A DNA stretch of 64,000 nucleotides, taken from the NCBI GenBank assembly GCA_019096195.1, contig JAGTXK010000134.1, positions 62,001-126,000 on the forward strand, read 5' to 3'. A program made the position numbers and the translations under genes. Below, piece after piece: positions 49,976 to 61,470 of the stretch; the stretch's first letter is position 1; each line of letters starts with the position of its first letter. The notes beneath the pieces were generated by a model. That model did no database searches. It was not told where the DNA came from and saw only the letters and a list, made by a program, of their open reading frames with translations. This DNA comes from Boletus sp. NGJ (lineage: Eukaryota; Basidiomycota; Agaricomycetes; Boletales; Boletaceae).

Positions 49976-52900
49976 ATGCCTAAGAATGCCTACAAATGAA
50001 AGATTAACCCTGGAAGAGTTACACATGCCACTTGGATAATGAAAAATACCACAAGAGGGCCTAAGATGACTCTTGTCAGATTGGATGCTACCAAGGATCC
50101 AACTTCCACAACACCATCCCAATCTGTCCAGTCCACCCCAAGCAAGCCTGGACCATCTGACTCTCAGTTTACCTTTGGTGCCAGCATGTATGTTCTTTGT
50201 CACGTTTAAACTTGCTATTCTAATGATATCTGGTCAAGGCTGAATGCTGCTAATGGAGAATTAGAGGAAATTTGGCCAATCTGATTGCCCCTTAAAAATG
50301 TACCCATTCTTGATTTTGGTGAATGCACTAATCCACACAAACGTCTAGACCTCAAATGATTATCTCTGTGAATAGGTCACTCACAAGGAAGAATTTCTGC
50401 AAGCTGTGTTGGACATGGAAGCTCCCACTGATCTCTGAGAATGTTGTATATGCCGTCGGGATGGCATCTATCGGTGTTCAGACTGTTTCAGTCAGCCGCT
50501 GTTATGCACTGGGTGCTGTAGAGACTGACATAAGAGGCATCCTTTTCATCGCATTCAGTAGTGGACCAGGGTATTCTTTGACAATTCATCTCTGATCTTG
50601 GTGAGCTTTGTAAAGCATCCCTAAGCCTTGGATGATTTTGAAACACATTGTGACAGACCGGATTTGAGCTCCATCTCAGTCATGATGGTGGGCCATGTCT
50701 AGTGGCAGCCAGAAACATCTGAATACACCTGATGACCCAGCATCCATGGATGACAAGGCCTGGGAAGACATCGACTGAGATGACATTCCTCCACACCTTC
50801 ATCGGCCAAGCGGATCAAATTATCTGACAGTGGTCAATGTGACTGGGATTCATTTCATAACCATCAACTACTGCACATGCCCCAATTCTGACCCAGAATA
50901 TCTTCAACTTTTGTGGTGCAAGCTTTACCCTGCAACACTATAAATTTCAAGGACTGTATTTACCTTTACCTTGCTGGGTGACTTCATCCAAGATAATTTG
51001 GAGTGTGGAACATCTGGAATGAACTATTACAGCAAGCTCCAAAGGATAACCTCCAACGTCTTTCCTCACATTGTGCTGGTAAGTTGCTGACCTGCTTTCT
51101 GCATGTCAACTGCTCATGCAGGTCCAGAATCATTACCGAGAGTTGCTTAGGGTCGCTAGACAGTGGAGACTGCTAAAGCTTCTCAAGTGGAATGGCTTCG
51201 GCCACTATTCCCGGCAGCCACTGAAGGGAGATCTTGCCCTTTTTTGCCCTGCATGTCTTTAACCGGGGATGAATGTGCATGTCTCCATCAACGAGCTTTC
51301 TGAGTTAGTGATGATATTCGTTCACCGCTGCACTATTTGATCAAAATCCCTACAGCTGGAAGTATGGCTGAACTCTTATCATGGATGGAAACTTCAAGGC
51401 TGAACACATGTGGGAGAGACGGCCTGATGACCAAATCTGGCTGATGGATGGGCTTGGCTTTATGGTAACTTGGCCAAACTATCATGAGTATCTGAAGGAG
51501 ACGCACCACCCCCTGGAGGTAATCATGCAATAAAGGAATGCCATTCCTATAATCACTGACATCCATCAACAGAGGTCAAGTTGCAACAATCACCAAGCTG
51601 TGAATCAGGCAAATGCCAGCCGAGGCAAATTGGATTCCACTGGGATCAGTGGTTCAGCATGTGCTCAGCATGGCTGTTTCGTACCACACTCAGTGGTCGA
51701 CTTTTAGAAGGGGGAGAGGTAAGCAATCTGCAGGAAGAATATGAATATGCTGATCACGTAGATCTATGCAGGCAGGTGAACATGGACTACTCTTTTGTTA
51801 ACGCCCTTACCCACAACATGGACAATATTTCAAGCATCATAAGTTTCTATCACATCAACTGTTCTTATATGAAGAAGCTCCAAGCTTGGCTACATGATAA
51901 TAGGTTCATTCAGCTGCCACCAAATCTGGCCATCATACCTGGCATTGGAATGTGGCATATGCATGGACATCAATCTTCATGTTTTGCTTGGTACTCCCCC
52001 TTGTTCATTCCTGGGGCAGGATGGGTTGATGGTGAGATCATTGAGACCTTATGGTCTACTTTAAACATTGTGTCCAGGTCTGCCCAAGGAATGACCTCCC
52101 CCCATCGGCAAGAGCTTCTTGACTTCCAAATGAACAATTCCAATTTTATCAAAATGATCAGAATGTGTATGTTCCCCTATGGTTGTTTACCCATTTATCC
52201 TGCCTGTACTCATTGATACCAGCTGGAACTCTGGCAAGGAAGCTTAAGGCTGCACAGAAATTGTTTGCATTGGCAAGGGTGACATTCCATGCCCTCAATG
52301 GGGAAGTTGCCCACATTCAAAGACAGCAGTGGCTGGTTGAGGAGCAGAGGGCTTTGGAGAGACAAGTTAGTGATCCATCAGCAATGGATATATTCAAGGT
52401 GCAGCTACACAAAGGTGAGTTGGAACATGGTGCATATCGCCACAGAGCTCAGACTGTTGCTCATGCATTGCTGAGTACAGCACCAACCATACAGGCCGTT
52501 GAGAGGGAAATGCTTGAGGGTGTAACTCACACACCGGCAGCCCACTCCAGAGCTGCAACATGGCTTGAAAACAGTTTAAAACTTGAGGAGGCACAGATAT
52601 CACTCAGCAGAGATATGAAATGGATGGCTTCCAGGGCCACCAAACTTCAACAGCTGGCCCTTGCTTGCCGAGCTGATCAGCTGGCTGCTGAGATTTCATG
52701 CTTCCTCACCGAAGCTTCCACATTCCTTCGGTTGAAGGATGATGACAATGTGGAATCAGACATATTGAATAGAGATAGTAATATCGGAGAGGAAGACATG
52801 GTCAATGATCTCAGAGCTAAACAACCTGATCAGGCAAAGCTGCCATTGCCATCTAACCTGGGTCATGACAAGTGCATGGCGATTGGTGCTCATCACCTGG

Positions 52901-53636
52901 TTAAACAGGAGCTCAAACTCCATGCCAGCCAAGCAAATGATGCTTTATATGAAATCCGGCTCACATTAGCGAACAAGGCAGTGTTGTTCTGCACTGACGT
53001 TCGGCATGCTTCAAGCCATGCGAAGACAACCAGGGTTTGGGGAAAGGTGAACACCATGGATGCCTTACTTGCTCAGCAAGTTGCCATATATCAGAAATGC
53101 CAATCTGCCATGATAAATCTTTCAGCCAAGGATGACATGTTGGCCAGATATCAGGTGTTGAAGGACAAGGATCTTAAGGTTAGCACGGTGGTCACTGAGC
53201 CCAACTCCTGCAATCATCACACCAACAACCTGGCCTGGTTCTGGTCAATGGATATACTGGGGGACACTGAGATGAATGACTGGATGTCCAAATGTAAGTT
53301 CCACATTCTCATGACACCTTTCTGCCAACATTATATATATCTACAGTCTACCGGATACATTGGTTGCATGCAAAAGCCACAATAGATCGGTGGGGAGAGG
53401 AGGCAGAGCTACTGATGGCTGAGTTTGAATGGACCATTGGTTACTTTGACCACAAATCAAGAGAATGGGAAGAGCATGCGGCACACAGTCAGCAGAATGA
53501 CAGCCAAGGAAAAACATGCTATGCTGCCCACCAGCAGGCCATCTATGCTCGACTTCGGGAGCAGTGTCGGGCAGAGTGGAAAAGCTGCCAGGAGTCACAA
53601 CTTATGGAGATGTTGGATGGTAGCCTCTTTTTATAA
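49976..53636 (+). pseudogene. KDZ transposase, full-length gene with decayed 5' half
   Basis: The start MPKNAYK is followed by TGA at codon 8. The 5' part (to about 51600) has several stops and frame changes across the CxC2 region. From 51581 the core is well preserved: CSAWLFRTT, a cysteine/tyrosine motif (FYHINCSY), GIGMWHMHGHQSSCF, then AGWVDGEIIETLWS with the presumed catalytic Glu, and HRQELLDFQMNNSNF. A 56-bp intron (52167-52222, GTATGT...ACCAG) leads to a long exon (about 1.07 kb) with LPSNLGHDKCMAIGAHHLV and NLAWFWSMDILGDTEMNDW. A 53-bp intron (53294-53346) leads to the last exon, ending at TAA 53636. In other KDZ proteins the FYHINCSY motif usually has Asp in place of His, from memory, so the site may be dead. 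Confidence 0.8.
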
Positions 53637-53795
53637 GTAGACATCATATAATGACAAAAATACACAGCCTGTCTGAAATGGTCATGCATTGTTGATGAAT
53701 CCGGGATATTCCGAGGTCTGTGGGGGCTGAATATATAACCACAGTCTCTCCACACCCTCCATTTCATCATATTCCCCATTCTTCATCATCCTGCC

Positions 53796-54458
53796 ATGAA
53801 AACATTTTCTGACGACACACCTGTCACCACTCTCCACATGATGCTGTGGTATCAGAAGTGCCAGATTGAAGTGGCCATGGCACATCTTGCATGACTTCCT
53901 GCCAAGCAGTGGCTAGCAACTTGGCACAATAACATGATCATGGAATCAGTATGTTTTCCCCATTTCACATCGCAAATCAGCCCTTTGACATTATTGATTT
54001 GCAGAATGTCTTGGCCTTTTACTTAGGCCTATATGTGCCCATGCACACCATAACTCTGCCAACCCCATCCTGTGCCCGATTCATCAAAGTTGGCACCAGT
54101 CTGGAGAATCTCCAACAGGACATTATCCGTGTCACCTTCAAAATTGACCTTGATGGCATGAAGCGAACCCCAGAGCTCTTGCCAGGCTGGTGGCCAAGTG
54201 CAGGTGCTCCCACTTGTGGATTCGAGCACCCATGGTGGGTGGCGGACATTCCAGACTACCACCTCAAGGCATCTCAGTTCTTTATTTCTGATTCCTTTAC
54301 AAGGGTGGAAACCTTCTTTCAGGTATGTGGATCGCTTGGATCACGGTCGTCGGCTAATTCATTACAAGGGCTATTGGCCAACACATGAGTCTCTATTGGA
54401 CAATGCTTACAATGCTTGGCTGGATGCCCTGGCGACTGGGATTTTGGCTGAGCTTTAG
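53796..54458 (+). pseudogene. Unknown gene downstream of KDZ transposase, decayed
   Basis: Starts MKTFSDDTPVTTLHMMLWYQ at 53796, with one early stop. A likely intron (GTATGT...TTGCAG, 53950-54003) precedes an exon reading FYLGLYVPMHTITLP and GFEHPWWVADIPDYHLKAS. A one-base frame change near 54320 separates ETFFQ from YVDRLDHGRRLIHYKGYW, and it ends AEL at 54458. The function was not recognised. Same strand and only 160 bp from the transposase stop, so it may belong to the KDZ element. Confidence 0.45.
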
Positions 54459-55364
54459 TAAAATATTGCCGAGCTTGTAAAGACGGAGGCAATGATGATA
54501 GAGTCTCAGGTAGATATGGTTCAGTTGCAAAAACTGTTTTGGAAGCATTGGTGATGCGTGCTTGGCCTGTGATCCAGACTCCTTGTCTGTAGTTAATGGT
54601 TCTAATCTGTAATTCAGGCTTTATCAAAGATGACTAACTGAGCACAGACCGAGGCAACAAATCTACTTCCGACTTTGACGGCCTATTTATTCTTTCCTGT
54701 CCTCCCCACCTCTCGTATTTCATGTAATTACAGCAGGAAACATCCATGTATTCATGGACATTTGTCATATCCTATGCAACTCGACAAGTTCAACTCCAGA
54801 CCTCCATCCATAACTCTAGCACGTTCCCCCTCGGAGTATGCTCTCATGCCCTTGAACTTGTAACTCACCCCATATAGTATTCCTACTTCCTCATTCGTAC
54901 ATAAAGCTATGTCCTACTCATTTGTCCTAGTCCTGCTTCGTAGCTGTCTCCAATCCAGTGTCTGTCTTGCTTAGGAGCATCGCTCCGGTGAGGTCCTATC
55001 TCCATTCCTAATTACTCAGCTACTACTTACTCATTACACCTTACGAACTCCATTAGTAATCTCATTTCTGATCATATATAAACCTTCACTACTACTCTTG
55101 TAAAGTTAGTTCGAATATCAACTCTGAACACCACTCCTGTCCTCCGTCTGAGTCTCAACGACTCACTCCAATCCTCTACTTGACTTGATGTTCGACCACG
55201 TCGAGTCTAAACCTCTGAACTTACTATGTTCTTGAAATCTGGGACATCAGACTCAAGCATGGGTGCACCATATAAGGTAAAGCCAAGTCCCAACACTCTC
55301 AAGTAACTCTGGTCCTTCAGAGTTGCATTGGAGTTGTCCATTCTTAACAACATTGTCCTGCATG
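54459..55364. other. Unassigned, LTR-like flank
   Basis: No gene was supported. Pyrimidine-rich DNA with a TATATAAACC box near 55075 resembles the promoter part of an LTR, but the ends could not be placed. Confidence 0.35.
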
Positions 55365-55366
55365 TA

Positions 55367-55580
55367 CAGTGGCTCAAAAAAGTGTCCCAATGTTTGGCTA
55401 TTTTGCAAAGACTTGGCATTTGCAAAAGAACCAAAAGGTATTAGCCCTAACCCTTGCTGGGCCATTGATAGCCCTAAGCCTTGCCCTGAAGATGAGCCCT
55501 TAGTCATATAATGTGGTTGTCATGGCACTGAGATATAGCCATATTAAAGTGACATGTCATTGGGACACTTTTTTGAGCAA
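55367..55580. repeat. Tc1 left terminal inverted repeat
   Basis: About 213 bp. The outer end CAGTGGCTCAAAAAAGTG and the inner CATTGGGACACTTTTTTGAG are reverse complements of each other, suggesting two transposase-binding sites in opposite orientation. Confidence 0.88.
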
Positions 55581-55597
55581 CATTTCTATTCTTCAAT

Positions 55598-56617
55598 TTA
55601 GTACTTTGTATGCCCTCCCTTTGCTTTTATCACTGCCTCTAGTCTTCTAGGCGTACTCTCTATCAATCCTTGACACTCCTCAACCTCTATCTTCCCCCAC
55701 TCCACTTCAATTCTCTCCCAAGGCTCCCATACTCCTTTTGGTGGTGTTGTATAGCTGTTGAGTTTTTTTTGGAGGATTTGCCAGAGATGTTCAATGGGAT
55801 TAAGGTCTGGAGATTGTGCTGGCCAGTCAAGAAGCTTGATCCCTTGAGATTCCAGCCACTCCTTGGCTCTTTTAGAGGTGTGCTTGGGGTCATTATCTTG
55901 TTGAAAGATAATGCTCTCCTTCAGGAATTCCAGAATTTTCCATGGAAGGAAGCAGATTATCCTCCAAAATGGAGACATACTGCTCAGCATTCATCCTCCC
56001 TTCAACCTCTGCAAGAATCCCCACTCCACTCCAACTCATGCATCCCCAAACCATCAAGGAACCTCCTCCAAACTTTACTGTTCCCTGAACTTCCTTGTCT
56101 TGCAAAGACTTTCCTGCCAATTTCCATACATACTTCCTTCCATCTGACCCAATCCTGTTGACCTTGGTTTCATCTGACCATATAACCCTAGTCCAGTCCT
56201 CCACAGTCCAGTGTTGGTGCTTGAGAGCAAAGGCTAGCCTATGTTGCCTATGCTTCACAGACAAGAGAGTGGCTTCTTTTTCTTGACTACAGCCTTGAGA
56301 GATGCAGACTTGAGAACATTCCTAACAGTTTGAGCAGAGACAGGAGAAGAGAGAGCAGAATTGATGAGATGGGTAGCCTGGACAGCATTTTCAACTTTGC
56401 CAGAGGTAATACTAGAGACAATTCTCCTTTTATCAGTAGGAGAGAGTTCAGAAGGACATCCTAATTTGATGTTTTCCTTGCCTGGGTGGATCTCCTTGAT
56501 AACCCTGGCCACAGTAGACTTCCCCAGACCAGTTTGGAATGATATTTGCCTAGTAGAAAGGCCAGATTCAGGGAGAGAAACAATATTGGCTCTAGCAGAG
56601 GAGGGAGTGGATTTCAT
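55598..56617 (-). pseudogene. Tc1 transposase (DD34E), two frameshifts
   Basis: Starts MKSTPSSARANIVSL at 56617. Helix-turn-helix (LSTRQISFQTGLGKSTV), then VIWSDETK, QQDNDPKHTS and SPDLNPIEHLW with 34 residues between the last Asp and Glu, and a PRRLEAVIKAKGGHTKY end. Frameshifts near 56260 and 55920 separate three open blocks. The length of about 340 residues is typical. All three catalytic residues are present. Confidence 0.88.
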
Positions 56618-56757
56618 AATGAAGTAGGGTTGGCTGAATGGTATCTCTGCTCTTTATACCATTTGGAGTTATGTAAGTGACATAATCAGACAGGGTTGAA
56701 GCACAGCATCCATCAGAACCTTATGTTATTTACTAAATGATAGTTGATAATATCAGG

Positions 56758-56970
56758 GTCAAATAAGTGTCCCAATGACATATCCTTTTAATATGGCTAT
56801 AACTCAGTACCATGACAACCAACTCACATGACTAAGGGCGCATCTTCAGGGACAAGGATTAGGGCTATCAATGGCCCAGCAAGGAGTTAGGGCTAATACC
56901 TTTTGGTTCTTTTGCAAATGTCAAGTCTTTGCAAAATAGTCAAACATTGGGACACTTTTTTGAGCCACTG
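56758..56970. repeat. Tc1 right terminal inverted repeat
   Basis: Counterpart of 55367-55580. The inner site (56759-56781) is a little more diverged (ATAAGTGTCCCAATGACA). Confidence 0.88.
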
Positions 56971-56972
56971 TA

Positions 56973-59900
56973 TGGAGGGCTTTTGTAGTGGGGCAAATAT
57001 GACAAGAGAATGGTAGAAAGTACCATTAAGTGTAGATGAGGGTGTGTAGAGTGTGAATAAATAATGGCTGAATATCACAAAGTCATTTCAGCCACCAAGA
57101 GGGCAGGTTTTACCCTCAGAGACTTTCTCCCTCAAAAATTACTATACCTCAACCAGAGAACTTCTCTCGAGAAGAACAAATCTCATCCTATCTGGAGTAC
57201 CCCTCACAGACAACCCTCAGAGGACCTTGAGCAGGACCATCTTCATTAGTTTGGACTACTAGTTACATTGTTATAAATTAATAATTATGCACAAGGAATA
57301 TATGACACCTTTTGGGAGAAAAACCTAAACAGGGCAATAAAAAGGAATAGATCCCCTGCAATATAATTCTACTAGGACCCAAACATTACTGCTACTCTGC
57401 TAACTATCCACTTAAAGGGATAAGTGATAGTACAGCCAAACACAGCCCTGAATTGCATTCTCCTTATTAAACAATAAGATTGTCCTATCTAAGTGAACTA
57501 AGTGAAGTGTGAACCCATTCCAGCCTTATCTGGAACATCTCAACATCTCAACAATCCAACATATCACTGGATTACCAGCCACAAAGTTATTGCCTTTTAG
57601 AGCAATTGATTCATTTAACCTTCTAACTTATTCTAACAAAGCCTAGCAACCTAGTAGTGTTGACTGGCAAATATTTAGATGTGTTTACATTAGTAACACA
57701 TTACTAACCAGACTGCAGTTGAACTCAATCAATTCCAATTCTTCAACATTTGTTGGAAATTGGCAAACAACTTGCACTTAGCTACACTAAGTACTCAACT
57801 GACTCACATCTAGTTGATCTAGATACTGTTTCACCTAGGAGGTATATTTCCCCTAGCTAACAGTATTCTAACCACAGGAGGCAAAGCAAAAGTCTAGGAA
57901 AGCCTATTGTTTATAGTTTCCATTGCTTTTGCCTGCATAGAAGCCAGACACTATGCTTAGGCATCACATCCTTAGCTCTTGTTACAAGTATTAATCAAGA
58001 GTCACATCTAGATTACCCCACTGATTGGCTTTGCCTCACAGTGATACCCTTTTAATACTTGATTCAAATATACATTGCAGATCACTGACACTATCACAAG
58101 CTGCTCTCCCAAGATATTTACTATGTTAGGTGATCCACCTATGCTGCACCTCTCATGTACTTTTTCATTTCTCCTTCAGTTTAGTTATTTATTTCAGATT
58201 CACCAATATTGTAGATTAAGATCCTTCTTACAAGATCTCATTACAGCAAATGATATTTCCATTCCATATGAGCTAGTCTCACTACTATTATATCTCACTC
58301 CATTATTTCACCTTGTTGTATATCACACATATAGCCACATCCTCACAACACTCTGGACTACATTTTACTTACATGCATATACCTTATGCATCTTATCCCA
58401 TTGTAAGTCTCTTTTGTCATTGGACTAACTCTTCCTTATATCATACCCAGTACTTTATGATGTCATAGCATAGCACAGTCTGTGCATGAGACTAGATACT
58501 ATAAATAGCCATCCATGTTGCTGTAGTACCTGAGTCTTGAAATTACCTTTCTCTCACTCAAATATTGATTTCATCCAACTCTTATGATATCAGATCTAGA
58601 TTTTGTTCTTTATCCTTTTATACATTCCTTTCAGTGGCCTCAAGGGCTCTTTTTTATATAGATAAATACATGGGCTTGGCTAACCAATTAGAAGGGTTGG
58701 TTGCTTACCAATGCCAAGAGATTGCTTATAAATGCTAAGAGATTTCTTATAAATGCCAAGCTTTTGCTAACTAATACATGGAACATTATGGAATACTATA
58801 AAATCTTATGGAATGTCATGGAATGCTGAGTCATGTGATGCAAGGCTGTGTAGCATATGGTCACATGATTGCTTTCTCTCACTGACACTTAACTATATAT
58901 ATAGTATTTACAATTCTATTAGCTATGTACTTATAGACACTAACTAAGCTATATGTTGAAGAAAAACATTAATTTCTCCTGAGTTTCTTAATGGAATATT
59001 CTGGAAATTGCAAGGATGGTAGGTCATACTAAGGGTTATTAGTTCCTAGAATATTGAAAGATTCTAACACTGTAAGTGGCAGAATTAATTCTATTTGGGT
59101 GGTGGCTTCTGAATATGCATGAAACAAGTGTGATGCAGGTCAATGTGATGACTGAGGAATGGGATGAAGAGCTTGATTGGCAACATGAAAACAGTACTTG
59201 CAGTGTGGAAACAGCAGTGGTGGAACCAGCAACAAAGGTCCTAATAAAATGTATTAGTACATTTAGAAAGCTATTGAGGCTACTTACAAATCTGAGCATA
59301 TTCATCCTTAGAGTCTCACAAATCCATGTTTTCACTGCCAGCATCATGCTTGAACTGACAGGCAACAGATCATGCTTTCTCAAGAACTCCTGCAAGCTGG
59401 ACATTAGAGCAACACTTTGCTACATCAGAAAGTTTTCATATAGTGTCTTCCCACTTCTGGTTGGAAAATATATATTCATTAGTTGTTGCTCTGCCAGCCT
59501 GTTTATTAAATGTGGCAGGCATGTATAACATGTTTTTGCCTTTCACAAGGGTTTCTAATCCAACAATGCTAGAGAGCTGTAAGCCACATTAGTACATTAT
59601 TTTTGCTACACTTTGCTATACTTTTGAATACTTTTTAGTACATTTTGTTTGCTACACTCTGCAACATCTGTGTGTAATTATGGCTACACTTTGTTTACTA
59701 CACTTTGCAACACTTTTGCACACTTTTTAACTACACTTTATTTGCTACACTTTTGTTTGCTTTTTGACTATGCTTTGTTTACTACACTTTGCTACACTTC
59801 TTGTGTGCATTTTTAGTACACTTCAATATCCATTTAGTATACACTTAATGTGAATACAGTTGAGTTGAAAATAAGTCAAATAAGCATGAAATAAGGATGG

Positions 59901-60513
59901 GACAAGAAATTGAGTGAGCTTGTTTTCAGCTTATTTTACTCATTGGACTGCATGCTTATTGAAATGACCAAACCTTACCTGGCTGATCTGAACAATAGGC
60001 ACTAAGAGCCACCAGAGAACCTCAGTCCTATCCTCTTGATCTTTTCCATATTCTACTAGATAAGCCATAGAGCTACTTGAACTATCTCTACTTGCCTATT
60101 GATTGTGCTAAACCCCAGATAGGGTTTGATTGTTTCACAATGTATAGTAAGTAGAGCATGTACCACTTCAACACATTTGTGTGTTGGTATGAGCCCACAA
60201 GTGAAAATGTTCAAGTCAGGAAATATGATAGATAACATGATTGTTAGGATGCTAGCTATTCTATCTTTTGGGGTAGTCTACACATTAGATTGGACTCCAG
60301 CCTAGAGACAGAGAGTGGGAAGAATTCTAGATTTCCAACTATCTGTTATGACAAACTTGAATAGAGGGCATCATAGACTCAAAAGGATTGGCCAACAACT
60401 AGTCAATGGAGATGTGGTCTTGAGATGTGAAACAACTTGAGTCAATAGAATATTGGATAATGAAGTGATGGAACCTTATGAAATATAATGGAACAAAAGA
60501 TGACAAAGAAATG
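56973..60513. other. Unassigned AT-rich DNA
   Basis: No gene could be supported. Bases 58075-58428 are open for 117 codons with hydrophobic, composition-driven content. A TATAAATAG near 58500 resembles an LTR promoter. Bases 59600-59830 are a degenerate repeat of CTACACTTTG-like units. A 13-bp imperfect inverted repeat (TCAAATAAGCATG) brackets about 59877-59985. Confidence 0.45.
59600..59830. repeat. Degenerate CTACACTTTG repeat tract
   Basis: Many loosely spaced copies of (G)CTACACTTTGTTT-like words. There is no strict period. Confidence 0.6.
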
Positions 60514-61470
60514 TTATGTTATGGAATTGAATGGTAGAAAGTAGAAAACATTCTGCAGTGGTGTACAGATGGAAGGCAAGTGATGAACTGGTAGACAGCA
60601 TATAGGATTCCAACAGTATGTGGTATAGTCTGTGGGGCTGAGGATGAGAAGAGGGCAAGGCTTTCGGATGTGGTTGAGTTTCCAGCAAAGACATTGAGAG
60701 CATTGATAGAAGGGGCAATTCATGTGACAATGACCTAGATGACAGTTATAGCAAGCCTCATGGCAATGTGGGTGGTGAGATCCTAAGGAAAGATGACTAT
60801 CAGCACCTGTCCACTTAGCTTCAACCTGTTGAACAAGATGTAGTTCTTTAGGTTGAGGGTGGATGGAAGGGGTGGATGGGATGGAGGTGTGGATGGTGTC
60901 ATGGTTGGCAAGGTCTTTCATGTAATAGTCAAGGTTATTGAGGAGAGATATGGCATTGAGCTGATGAAGGATATTGAGTAGGGATGCTTTTAGCTCAGTA
61001 GTGATTTCCCTGAGGCATAGTTGGAGAATTGAGATGTTGGTGCTGGGGGATGTATGATGGGTGAGGAGTTTGAGTTGAGCACATTGTAAGTAGGCTTTAT
61101 ATAGCAAGTAGAGTGGGGATGAGTACTTGAGGTGGGTGCCCAACAAGAGGGCCATGCATGGGTTCTCCAGGTTGTGGATTCTCCAGGTAATGTCTTCAAG
61201 GTCCAGGAAGTCAGAGTAGAGTCTATGGGTATAGATAGGATGATCTACAGCTACAATGGGGCCAGGGGTAGATGCTAGCAAAACTGGTGTAGGTAGTCTA
61301 GGAGGGAGAGGAATGCTGCAGGAAGAAGTGGACAAAGGAGTAATAGGGTGAGAATTGTCATTGATAAGGGCCATAAAAGTGGGGAGTGACAAAGGAGAGG
61401 AGAGAGTAGAAGAGTTAGTGTACTCAGAAGAATGTTGTAGAACAAGATATGGGGAGTTAGATTCTGACAT
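60514..61470 (-). CDS. Zinc-knuckle protein, 318 aa, unknown role
   Basis: An uninterrupted frame starting MSESNSPYLVLQHSSEY. The first 80 residues are S/P-rich and low in structure, followed by a helical middle (residues about 80-200), then a cysteine/histidine module near residue 235 (CYNCHLGHCHMNCP, then CSQCLCWKLNHIRKPC) like a pair of CCHC knuckles. Such modules bind RNA or single-stranded DNA and occur in gag proteins and in host proteins. No polymerase or LTR was tied to it, so its identity is open. Its integrity stands out among decayed neighbours. Confidence 0.55.
   Translation of the reverse strand: MSESNSPYLVLQHSSEYTNSSTLSSPLSLPTFMALINDNSHPITPLSTSSCSIPLPPRLPTPVLLASTPGPIVAVDHPIYTHRLYSDFLDLEDITWRIHNLENPCMALLLGTHLKYSSPLYLLYKAYLQCAQLKLLTHHTSPSTNISILQLCLREITTELKASLLNILHQLNAISLLNNLDYYMKDLANHDTIHTSIPSTPSIHPQPKELHLVQQVEAKWTGADSHLSLGSHHPHCHEACYNCHLGHCHMNCPFYQCSQCLCWKLNHIRKPCPLLILSPTDYTTYCWNPICCLPVHHLPSICTPLQNVFYFLPFNSIT

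Larger units (their letters stand above)
47105..54458. mobile_element. KDZ-type DNA transposon, right copy (inverted)
   Basis: This copy carries the accessory gene on the minus strand, the transposase gene on the plus strand and perhaps a third gene at 53796-54458. Its left side is cut by the Tc1 element. The stretch 47105-51691 is the inverted counterpart of bases 1 to about 4670. No terminal inverted repeat was found, so the right limit is tentative. Confidence 0.75.
55367..56970. mobile_element. Tc1/mariner element, full length
   Basis: 1604 bp, flanked by TA (55365-55366 and 56971-56972). The outer 30 bp of the two ends are perfect inverted repeats starting CAGTGGCTCAAAAAAGTG, and similarity continues for about 213 bp on each side. 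At the inner edge of each arm the end sequence recurs in inverted orientation (55557-55580 and 56759-56781). It holds one transposase gene on the minus strand. Confidence 0.93.
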
